12,339 nucleotides of DNA, from assembly GCA_013361015.1 (NCBI GenBank), contig JABWAN010000062.1:1-12339 (forward strand), in the 5' to 3' direction. A program made the translations under genes and the position numbers. Positions within the stretch are counted from its first letter, which is position 1. Every line of letters starts with the position of its first letter. Source of the stretch: Candidatus Zhuqueibacterota bacterium (GTDB taxonomy: Bacteria; Zhuqueibacterota; Zhuqueibacteria; Zhuqueibacterales; Zhuqueibacteraceae). This document shows, piece by piece, positions 1 to 7,700 of this stretch. The notes under the pieces are model-generated. The model saw only the letters and a list, made by a program, of their open reading frames with translations, ran no database searches and was not told the DNA's origin.

Positions 1-636
1 TACAACGTGCTCATGTCCATCGAGAAGGATGCAATCCTGTTTACGAACGGTGACAATGATACTTATCCGATTTGGTTGCTGCAGAGAGTGCAAGGTATCC
101 GCACTGCGGTGACTGTCATGAACTTCCATCTCATCACGAAATATCCTGACTATCTCAAGAAGCTTTTGCAGGAAAGACAGCTCGAACTGGACTGGTCGAC
201 GCTGCCGCCGGTGAAAGAAGAGGGATTTCTTTTCGCGCTCTGCAAGGCACTTGCGCCCAGCGTTCCGGTTTATGTCGCGCTGACGATCGAGCCGGCACAT
301 ATCAAACCGCTGGCTGATCATCTTTTCGTGGTCGGCCTAGCTTATCAGTACAGCCCGCGCCGTTTCGATAACCTCAGCGTGTTGCAAAAGAACTGGGAGC
401 AGAGCTTTCGCCTGGATTATCTCACTCATGATTGGTACGAAGCATGGCGTCCAGAGACCGAACGGATTGTGCCGAGCTTAAATGGCAACTATCTCGCGCC
501 CTTGGTGCTTTTGATCGAACACACCAAAGCCAAAGAGGAAATTGAGAAGTCTAATCGCTTGCGCGCGCTTGCTTTCGAACTGGCGCGCAAGGCCGGCAGC
601 GGCGCCGAGCTGCAGAGAATACTTGGAGCGAGATAG
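1..636 (+). CDS. DUF2723-like protein, 3' part only (5' end outside window)
   Basis: The frame is open from the first base (TAC AAC GTG CTC ATG) to the TAG stop, so this is the C-terminal 211 residues of a longer gene; the GTG at 7 is not a credible start. Visible residues 13-21 read FTNGDNDTYP and are followed by WLLQRVQGIR. This matches, nearly residue for residue, the FTNGDNDTYPLWALQTVYGIR stretch of the DUF2723 protein at 1952-4555. Further homologous pieces are PVYVALTIEP (PVYFAVTVSP in the other copy) and GLAY (GLAF). The visible part is probably soluble and extracytoplasmic by analogy with DUF2723 proteins. It ends after a short charged helical region and lacks the long TPR tail of the downstream paralogue. 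Whether the missing N-terminus carries the multi-helix glycosyltransferase-like domain cannot be seen. The stop lies 12 nt before the sigma factor start, suggesting cotranscription. Homology is well supported; function is unknown. Confidence 0.85.
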   Translation, partial: YNVLMSIEKDAILFTNGDNDTYPIWLLQRVQGIRTAVTVMNFHLITKYPDYLKKLLQERQLELDWSTLPPVKEEGFLFALCKALAPSVPVYVALTIEPAHIKPLADHLFVVGLAYQYSPRRFDNLSVLQKNWEQSFRLDYLTHDWYEAWRPETERIVPSLNGNYLAPLVLLIEHTKAKEEIEKSNRLRALAFELARKAGSGAELQRILGAR

Positions 637-648
637 AATAACATTAGC

Positions 649-1242
649 ATGACACTGCCGAAACTGCCATATCATGAATACACGGATGAGCGTTTACTCG
701 AAGCCCTCCCCAAGGGAGAAGTGCCGGCATTCGACGAGCTTTATCGCCGCTATAGCAAACGCTTGCTGCACTATTTCCAGCGCATGCTCGGCGGCGATCG
801 CGCCAAAGCTCAGGATTTCTTGCAGGAAATCTTTTTGAAGATCATCGAGAAGCCTCATCTCTTTCAAGCGCACCAGCGCTTTTCGACCTGGCGCTATGCG
901 ATCGCGCACAACATGTGCAAGAATGAATACCGCCGGCTGCGAGTACGCAGCCGGTCCACTCGTGAAGGCGGGATGAATGGAGTACCCCCTGCTGCAACCC
1001 ATGATGCCCTTCCTGAAACCTTAGTCATGCAGGAAGAATTATTGGCGCAAGTATGGCAAGCTTTGGCCGAATGCGAAGAAGTACAGCGCAGTACCTTTCT
1101 GCTGCGCTTTCAACAAGAGTTGTCCATCAAAGAAATCAGTGCAATCCTCTCCTGCTCAGAGGGCACAACCAAATCGCGGTTGTTTTACACGCTCAAAAAA
1201 CTGGCGAAGAGCTTGCAAGAATTCAATCCGAATAAATCGTAG
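649..1242 (+). CDS. RNA polymerase sigma-70 factor, ECF subfamily
   Basis: This 197-residue protein has the two-domain layout and usual length of an extracytoplasmic-function sigma factor. Region 2 covers about residues 25-96: AFDELYRRYSKRLLHYF, then DFLQEIFLKI (the core-binding 2.2 helix, with the D/E-rich pattern usual for ECFs), then RFSTWRYAIAHNMCKNEYRR (regions 2.3-2.4, which contact the -10 element). A low-complexity linker (about 100-130) follows. Region 4 covers about 136-188, with the helix-turn-helix LSIKEISAILSCSEGTTKSR that reads the -35 element. It should direct RNA polymerase to a small regulon and be held inactive by the membrane anti-sigma factor encoded 69 bp downstream. The ATG at 649 gives the full N-terminus; no strong Shine-Dalgarno precedes it, and translation may be coupled to the gene ending at 636. 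The family is certain; the signal and targets are unknown. Confidence 0.95.
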   Translation: MTLPKLPYHEYTDERLLEALPKGEVPAFDELYRRYSKRLLHYFQRMLGGDRAKAQDFLQEIFLKIIEKPHLFQAHQRFSTWRYAIAHNMCKNEYRRLRVRSRSTREGGMNGVPPAATHDALPETLVMQEELLAQVWQALAECEEVQRSTFLLRFQQELSIKEISAILSCSEGTTKSRLFYTLKKLAKSLQEFNPNKS

Positions 1243-1298
1243 TCCACTGCCAATCTGCGAGCATGGCCTCGCCGGCAGCAGGGCGCAGTTAAAAAACC

Positions 1299-1305
1299 AG
1301 GGTGG
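1299..1305 (+). promoter_or_regulatory. Probable ribosome binding site of the anti-sigma gene
   Basis: AGGGTGG lies 6 nt before the ATG at 1312 and resembles a Shine-Dalgarno sequence. It supports 1312 as the start rather than the in-frame ATG at 1339, although the latter would still keep the whole zinc-finger motif. Confidence 0.4.
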
Positions 1306-1311
1306 CTTTTT

Positions 1312-1863
1312 ATGAAAAACGCATTACCAACAAAACTCATGAACTGTGCCGAAATCGAAGAGCTGTTGCTCAAAGGCAGCGTGGAAGCCTTGTCGGAAAC
1401 AGAGAGGTCTGAAATGAACAAGCACGTGCAGGCCTGTCCGCAGTGTCGCACTTATCAAGAGATGTTGACCGGCGTGCAGAGTGCGGTTAAGCTTTCTGCG
1501 CAGCCCGACCTCGTTCCAGACTCCGCCGTCTATTTCAGCGTGGCGCAGAAAGTAAAAGCGCGCGCGGCTTCGCAATCGAGCCAGGGGCGGGTGCTTGCAA
1601 AACGCTGGCTCGCACCATTGCGCTATCGCATTCCTCTTTATCAAGCCGCGCTCGCCGTGGCAACGATCCTGTTGATCTTCTCGACTATGACTTCTCTGGT
1701 GGCGCGCAAGCCGGCCTCGATGGCGGATTCCTTGCGGGTGGAACAAACTAACGGCGCCAATTACCGCCTCCACCAAGATTCGACTTTAACCGATAGCTTA
1801 CGTATTGGTCGCAATATGAAAGAAGACAGCCTGCTGCTTCGTTTTATTTATTCGGCAATGTAA
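1312..1863 (+). CDS. Zinc-finger anti-sigma factor, single-pass membrane protein
   Basis: This 183-residue protein has an N-terminal cytoplasmic anti-sigma domain of the ZAS/putative zinc-finger type. C12 (MNCAEIEELL) is followed by H38-x3-C42-x2-C45 (HVQACPQC), the usual zinc-binding pattern. In this family the domain binds the partner ECF sigma factor and sequesters it. A basic linker leads to one hydrophobic helix at about residues 108-131 (LYQAALAVATILLIFSTMTSLV). A short polar tail of about 50 residues should lie in the periplasm, where it could act as sensor or as a site for regulated proteolysis. The position directly after the ECF gene, on the same strand, marks them as a cognate pair. 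The periplasmic tail is short and has no recognisable sensor domain, so the signal cannot be read from sequence. ATG 1312 is chosen for the Shine-Dalgarno-like AGGGTGG upstream; ATG 1339 is an alternative. Confidence 0.9.
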   Translation: MKNALPTKLMNCAEIEELLLKGSVEALSETERSEMNKHVQACPQCRTYQEMLTGVQSAVKLSAQPDLVPDSAVYFSVAQKVKARAASQSSQGRVLAKRWLAPLRYRIPLYQAALAVATILLIFSTMTSLVARKPASMADSLRVEQTNGANYRLHQDSTLTDSLRIGRNMKEDSLLLRFIYSAM

Positions 1864-1951
1864 TGCCGTAGCACAAACTTCGCAGTTTGCAGCAGGTTGG
1901 ATTTCTGCACTACCTATTTTGCACAACCATGCTTTTTAAAAGTAATTCGCC

Positions 1952-4555
1952 ATGAAAAATCTCAAAACCATCTTTGGTAGTACACTCTTTCTCGCCACGC
2001 TCGCTACGTACGTAAGCACCCTCGCGCCCACTACATCTTTCTGGGATGCGGGCGAGTTTATTTCATGCGCCTACAATTTAGGAATTCCGCATCCGCCCGG
2101 CGCTCCGCTCTATCTCCTCTTGGCTCGGCTCTTTGCCATTCTGCCCTGGGCCGGCGACATCGCCATGCGTGTAAACCTGCTCTCCGCACTCATGAGCGCA
2201 TGCGCGACGACATTCACTTTTCTCATCATCATTCGCATGATCGAGCTGTGCCATGGCTCCGCCGCAACGTCTGCGCAGCGGTTGTTGCACTATATCGCGG
2301 GTGCGATTGGCGCGCTGGCATTTGCTTTTTCAGACACACAATGGTTCAATTCCGTGGAAGCGGAACTTTATTCCGCCTCGCTTCTGTCGGCCGCGTTGAT
2401 CCTTTGGGTAATGCTCAAATGGCAGGAGCAAGCCGGGAGCCCAACCGCAGGGCGTTGGTTATTGCTTGCAGCCTATTTAACCGGCCTGACGATCGGAATA
2501 CATTTGCTGGGGATTTTGATTTTGCCCAGCGTCTTGTTGCTCATTTATCTGCAACGCGCGAAAATTTCATGGGGCTCGTTCTTCGTCTTCGCGCTGTTCT
2601 CTGCTGCGCTCATTGTTTTGCTCTACCCAGTTATTGCGAAGGAATTGGCGCGTCTCATTGCGAACTATTCGCTCGTCGCCGCCGGCATTTTGTTGGCGGC
2701 CTTGCTCGCGGCGATTCATTTCAGCGCCCGCGCTCGGCGCAGAGAAATAAGCCTCACGCTAATTGGGATTTTGCTCGTGCTCACGGGCTACTCGACGTAC
2801 ACCACGATTTTCATCCGCTCGCAACACAATCCGGTGATTGACATGAACAATCCTGATACTGCGGAGCGCTTCAATGCGTATGTACAGCGCGAGCAATACG
2901 GCAATTGGTCGCTTTGGCCGCGCCGCGCAGAATTTTGGAGCTACCAAATCGAGCGCATGTACCTGCGCTATTTCGGCTGGCAGTTTATTGGAAAGGACGA
3001 ATCGGATCTTTCTGACGAAGCCCAGCCTCAAACATTTTCATCGCGCGGCTTGTGGGGTGTGCCGTTTCTCGTGGGCTTGTTGGGCATGGTGCATCACTTC
3101 CGCAAGGATTGGCGGCGCGCTATCACGCTACTGACGATGTTCCTGGTAATGGGGTTGGCGTTGGTTATCTATTTAAACCAAGAAGACCCACAGCCGCGAG
3201 AGCGCGATTATGTTTATACCGGCTCGTTTTTGGCGTTCGCATTGTGGATCGGCATCGGCGCTGCGGCCATTTTGGAATCTCTCCGCGCGCGTCTGCAAAG
3301 TAATCTTGCACTGCGACGTCCGGCCATGATGGCGGCCGCCACGGCCTTGTTTGCACTCGTTCCGCTCAAAATGTTCGCATTTAATTATCACACGCATGAT
3401 CGCAGCGGCAACTTTCTCGCGTATGACTATTCCTACAATTTGCTGCAAAGCTGCGCCCCCGATGCGATTATTTTCACGAACGGCGACAATGACACGTATC
3501 CGTTGTGGGCGCTGCAAACCGTGTACGGCATTCGCCCCGACGTGAACCTCGTTTGCCTCAGCTTGTTGAACACGGATTGGTACATTCAACAACTCAAACA
3601 CGGCGCGCCGAAAGCGCCGATTCGATTGTCCGACGAGCGAATTGCCGCGCTGCAACCGTGGCACTGGCCCAAACGCAAGACGGTAACGCTCGAGGTGCCG
3701 CCACAAATTTATGCACAATGGCAGCAAGCTTTGGCGCGCGAAGCTTCGCTCGAGAGCAGGCCCACCGTCGAATTCGAAGTGGCGCCAACATGGGCGGGCC
3801 AATTCCTGCGCATACAGGATATGATGATTCTCCACATTCTCGCGGAGAACAAATTCCAGCGGCCAGTATATTTTGCCGTGACGGTTTCGCCGGAGAACAT
3901 GCTCGGCTTGCAAGACTATTTGCGCATGGAAGGCCTCGCGTTCCGTGTTTTGCCGCTGCGCCAGCCCAATGGGCATCTCGATCCGCAGCTCATGCACGCC
4001 AAGCTATTTGAAGAGTTCCGCTATCGCAATCTCGACAACCCGGACGTGCATTTTGACAATGATTCGCTTGCGCTGCTCACGAATTACCGCTCGGCATTTT
4101 TACAGTTGGCGCATCACTATCACTTGCAAAACGAGAATGAGAAGACGGTTGCAGTTTTGGATAAGATGGCCGCGATCTTGCCGGAGCATATCGTTCCTTT
4201 GCCGAGCGCGAATCTCAGTCTCGCCATTGGCCAGCTCTATCACGCCGCAGGCAAAAAAGATGAGCTGCCGCGACGCCTTGCCGAACTAGGTCGCAGTCCC
4301 AAGCTCGCGCCGCGAGACAAAATCAACGTCGCAGAATTGTATGCGACCTGGCTGCAAGATTGGGCGAACGCAGAATCGCTCGCGCAGACTGTTTTGCGAG
4401 AAGCGCCCAAGCTGCCGGACGCCTACAGTTTTTTGCTCAATTTGTATACGCAACGCGGAGAGAAGCAGAAGGCCGTCGCCGTGTTGCAGCAATGGCTGGA
4501 GAAGAATCCGTCAGATCAATTGGCCGCGCAGGAGTTGCAGAAGTTGCAAGAGTGA
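1952..4555 (+). CDS. DUF2723 (TMEM260-like, GT-C type) membrane protein with TPR tail
   Basis: A complete 867-residue protein. The N-terminal half is polytopic (many hydrophobic helices between about 5 and 290, and again about 345-470). The first extracytoplasmic loop has WDAGEF (D32, E35) and HPPGAPLY (47-54), the hallmark of DUF2723; acidic residues in this loop are catalytic in GT-C glycosyltransferases. Further family-typical motifs are EAELYS (about 136-141) and the region 297-317 containing NP, MNNPDT and REQYG. The C-terminal half is soluble, with FTNGDNDTYP at about 508-517 and TPR-like helical pairs at about 705-867, ending in VAVLQQWLEKNPSD-type repeats. Human TMEM260, of the same family, is an O-mannosyltransferase acting on Ig-like IPT domains and also carries a TPR-like tail. 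By analogy this protein may transfer a lipid-linked sugar to periplasmic proteins, but its donor and acceptor are unknown. It lies 88 bp after the anti-sigma gene on the same strand. No clear Shine-Dalgarno precedes the ATG. Confidence 0.9.
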   Translation: MKNLKTIFGSTLFLATLATYVSTLAPTTSFWDAGEFISCAYNLGIPHPPGAPLYLLLARLFAILPWAGDIAMRVNLLSALMSACATTFTFLIIIRMIELCHGSAATSAQRLLHYIAGAIGALAFAFSDTQWFNSVEAELYSASLLSAALILWVMLKWQEQAGSPTAGRWLLLAAYLTGLTIGIHLLGILILPSVLLLIYLQRAKISWGSFFVFALFSAALIVLLYPVIAKELARLIANYSLVAAGILLAALLAAIHFSARARRREISLTLIGILLVLTGYSTYTTIFIRSQHNPVIDMNNPDTAERFNAYVQREQYGNWSLWPRRAEFWSYQIERMYLRYFGWQFIGKDESDLSDEAQPQTFSSRGLWGVPFLVGLLGMVHHFRKDWRRAITLLTMFLVMGLALVIYLNQEDPQPRERDYVYTGSFLAFALWIGIGAAAILESLRARLQSNLALRRPAMMAAATALFALVPLKMFAFNYHTHDRSGNFLAYDYSYNLLQSCAPDAIIFTNGDNDTYPLWALQTVYGIRPDVNLVCLSLLNTDWYIQQLKHGAPKAPIRLSDERIAALQPWHWPKRKTVTLEVPPQIYAQWQQALAREASLESRPTVEFEVAPTWAGQFLRIQDMMILHILAENKFQRPVYFAVTVSPENMLGLQDYLRMEGLAFRVLPLRQPNGHLDPQLMHAKLFEEFRYRNLDNPDVHFDNDSLALLTNYRSAFLQLAHHYHLQNENEKTVAVLDKMAAILPEHIVPLPSANLSLAIGQLYHAAGKKDELPRRLAELGRSPKLAPRDKINVAELYATWLQDWANAESLAQTVLREAPKLPDAYSFLLNLYTQRGEKQKAVAVLQQWLEKNPSDQLAAQELQKLQE

Positions 4556-4620
4556 GGTGTGGCGCCGAAGGATCGCACCTGCCTTCGCTCATTCCCGAGG
4601 GGATTACAGGACTGACTGTT

Positions 4621-4670
4621 TTCAAAACTGGCGAGAGGCCGGCTATGCTCGCGGCCTCTCCAGTTTTGAA
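4621..4670. repeat. Long imperfect palindrome in convergent intergenic gap
   Basis: The left arm (4621-4640) and right arm (4653-4670) pair over 18 bp: 11 bp (TTCAAAACTGG with CCAGTTTTGAA), a 2-nt CG bulge on the left arm, then 7 bp (AGAGGCC with GGCCTCT). The loop is 12 nt. It is not followed by a T tract on either strand, so it is not a textbook intrinsic terminator. It lies 65 bp after the DUF2723 stop and next to the minus-strand terminator. It could stabilise the 3' end of the plus-strand mRNA, act as an atypical terminator, or be a dispersed palindromic element. Confidence 0.7.
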
Positions 4671-4710
4671 ACAAAAAACCCTTGCGAAGGATGCCACCTT
4701 CGCAAGGGTT
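4671..4710 (-). terminator. Rho-independent terminator of the giant minus-strand gene
   Basis: A perfect 14-bp inverted repeat (4677-4690 with 4697-4710, arms AACCCTTGCGAAGG / CCTTCGCAAGGGTT) encloses a 6-nt loop. Read on the minus strand, the stem is followed by TTTTTTG. It starts 21 bp after the stop codon of the giant gene (4732-4734), exactly where an intrinsic terminator belongs. Confidence 0.9.
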
Positions 4711-4731
4711 CGCTAGAAATTCCAACCGAGA

Positions 4732-7700
4732 TCACTTCATCAACAACATGCGCTTCACGCTTATGAACTCGCCGGCTTCGATGCGATAGAGGTAAATGCC
4801 GCTCGGGAGCATCATGCCGCGGTCGTCGCGGCCATCCCACTGTTTCGTGTATTGCCCCGCCTTTTGCTTTTCATCTACCAACACCCGCACCGACTGGCCG
4901 AGCAAATTGTAGATCGTCAATCTTACGATGACGTCGCGCGGCAATTCATAGCCGAGGGTGGTGGTGGGATTGAATGGGTTCGGATAATTCTGGCTCAGCG
5001 CAAAGACTTCCGGAATGGTTTCCACTGCTTGCGATTGCACCGGCGTTTTGATGACCCAGCTCGTGCGCACCGTGTCTTCGCGATCAAACACCCACGCTTC
5101 CACGGTATTCCACTTTTGCTCGTTGCCGAACTCGAACGTGCTCGCAATATTCGTGGTCATTTGATTGTTCACGAGCCAGCGATAACTGAGCACGTCGCCA
5201 TCGGGGTCTTCCGCGTTCACGCGCATCGTAATCGTGCCGCCCGCAAACGAGGTGTCGGGATAAACGCCGGGCGTGCCCACGGGGTTGCGGCTAAGAATGA
5301 CCGGCGCACGATTGCGATTCGCCACGTCGATCGTCACCAATTCTTCATCCACACCGCCGCGCATGTCATACACGAAGAATCGCGCTTCGAAATGGCCGGC
5401 GCTGTTTTCATCCGTAGTCCACGTGAATTTGCGCGTGCCAAGCGAATCAAACACTGCACCCGGCGGCAAGCTCGCTGCGCCATAACGTATCGGATCATTG
5501 TCCGCATCCGTGGCTTGCAGAACGAATTCCATGCGGTCGCCTTCGCGCACGTTTTGATCGGGCACGTCCACGAAGATTGGGAAATTATTGCCGGTGACGC
5601 CGGTGCCCACGAAGAGAATCGGAGAGCCGGTCAAACCGAGCCCCATGGCTTCCGCTTCATTGCGCCCTGCGCGCACCGTCCACTTCACTTCCGCGATGCC
5701 TTTGTCGTTCGTTAAAGCCGTGGCTGTCGGCTGGCCGTTGAAATTGCCGCCGCCTTTGGTCACCACGAAATCAATTGACACGCCGCTGATGGGATTGCCG
5801 AATTGATCGCCGACCTTCACCTGCAATGGGAAATTGAGCGGCAAGTTTACCGTACCGTTTTGATTGTTCGTGCGGCTAACGGCTTGCATCGTGGTCGCGT
5901 TCGCAGGCCGCGCGATGACCGTGAACCATTGCGGCGAGCCTTGCAGATTGCTTGCGCTCGCGCGCACGAGGCGCGGACCGCTTTCTTGTCCGAAAGTAAT
6001 CTTGCTGGCGGCGAAGCCACCATTCGACGTATTCACCACATTGTCGGCAAGTTGGCCGCTGCCTTGTATCAACTCGAAAATCACGGGCACGCCGTCGATA
6101 CCGTTGTTGTTCGCATCGGTCACACGCACGGTGAGCGGCGTGGCCAATTCTTGATTCACGGTGCCGCTCGCGTTGTTGCCGCTTTGCAGCACGAGGTGTG
6201 CGGGCGAGCCGGATTGCGCCGAGGCTTGAAAATCGAAGGGCGAACCGGTGAGGCCGCTGCTGCTCGCGCGCACTACGTTGGTGCCGGCATTGGGGCCGAG
6301 CCGCCACGTGACGCTGGCTTCGCCGTGCTCATTGCTCTTCACCAGGGCTTGCGCGCCGCCATTCACTTGGCCGCCGCCGAACGTCACCTCAAACATGACT
6401 TCCGCGCCGGCAACGATGCGATCATCGCGATCGACCACACGCATCACCAACGGCTTCGCCAAATTCTCCAATACTACGCCGACCTGATTGTTGCCGGAGG
6501 TCGCAAGCAACTTACGCGCAGCCTGGTTCTTTGCATTGAGCACAAAGAGGAACGGTGAATTGCGCAAGCCGGGCGCGGTCGCGCGCACGCGATTCTCCAC
6601 CGCGCTGGCGCCGAGAACATACGACACGCATGCCATGCCCACGGAATCGCTGACGATTTGGCTCGCGCCAATAAAACGGCCGTTGCCGCCGTCCACCTCA
6701 AAACTCACGGTGAAGCCGGGCACGCCATTGCCGAATTGATCTTCCACTTTGACGCACAACTGATCCGGCAGCGCCGTGTTCACGTTGCCGGTTTGACCGT
6801 TGCCGCCCAAATACGTCAACTCCTTTGCGGCGAGCGGCTCGAAGCGAACCTTCGCGCCATTGCTCAAATCGTATTGCCCGTCCACTTTCGCGGTGATGAT
6901 TTTCAGCTCCGCTTTGGTGGAGGCCAGAGAGCCGAGAGCTTTGCCTTCTGCATTGGTTTTGCCCGGTTGACGCACATCATTCAAACTGCCTGAAACAACA
7001 AGCTGCACGGGTTTATCCGCAATGGGATTGCCGAATTTATCTTTGACCATCACGGTAATCATCGCACGCGCTTGTCCATCGGCCGGCACCGGACTGTCGC
7101 CAGCAATCGTCGAAGTGATCGCGCTGGGCAAACCCGCGGTCGCAAACGCGACGAACTTCACGGGCGAGCCTTGCAGATCCTGCAAGCCGTCGTTGGCGCT
7201 CGCAGTCACAGATTGACTATCCGGCAAGATCGCGCTGCCGAGCAGCCACGGCACTTGCGCGTAACCATTCGCATCTGAAATCGCAGTCGTATCGCGCGTT
7301 GTGGCGTTGCCGAAAGAGCCGTTCGACTGGCCGCTCGAACGGAAACGTACCGCATGATCTTTGATGGGATTGCCTTGCGCATCCACCACGCGTACACGCA
7401 GTGCGTTGCTCAACGCTTCACCCGCAGAGCCGGTTTGCCGGTTGCCGGACGCGAGCTGCATCGCGCGCGCACGGCTCGGCGTGGCCGATGCGATAAAGGT
7501 GAGCGGCGAGTTGTTCAATTCCAGCGTGCCGTTGAATGCGCGCGCTTGCACTTTGTTGTTATAAAGACCCGAAGTCGAACCCGCGGTCAGCGTCACTTGC
7601 GCGAGGCCCTGTGCGTTCGTTTTGATTGTATCCTTCGCCGCGCCATTCAAATGGCCGCCGCCGGCAATGACTTCGAAAACTACGTCAACACTGGCGAGCG

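Noticed and set aside
7..9. GTG at 7 as the start of the first gene
   Set aside because: The upstream codons (TAC AAC) align with the YN of the paralogue, just before the shared NGDNDTYP region, so the gene continues to the left of the window.
1874..1889. Small hairpin (CAAACT-TCGC-AGTTTG) after the anti-sigma gene
   Set aside because: The stem is only 6 bp and no T tract follows, so it is too weak to call a terminator. The gap 1864-1951 otherwise shows no convincing promoter.
1910..1951. Possible promoter (TTGCAC and AT-rich TTTTTAAAA) before the DUF2723 gene
   Set aside because: The spacing does not fit a -35/-10 pair, and no clear Bacteroidetes-type TAnnTTTG element is present.
3173..3997. 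A 274-codon open frame on the minus strand
   Set aside because: It is antisense to the conserved DUF2723 coding region and has no recognisable motif or ribosome binding site; it is a shadow frame.
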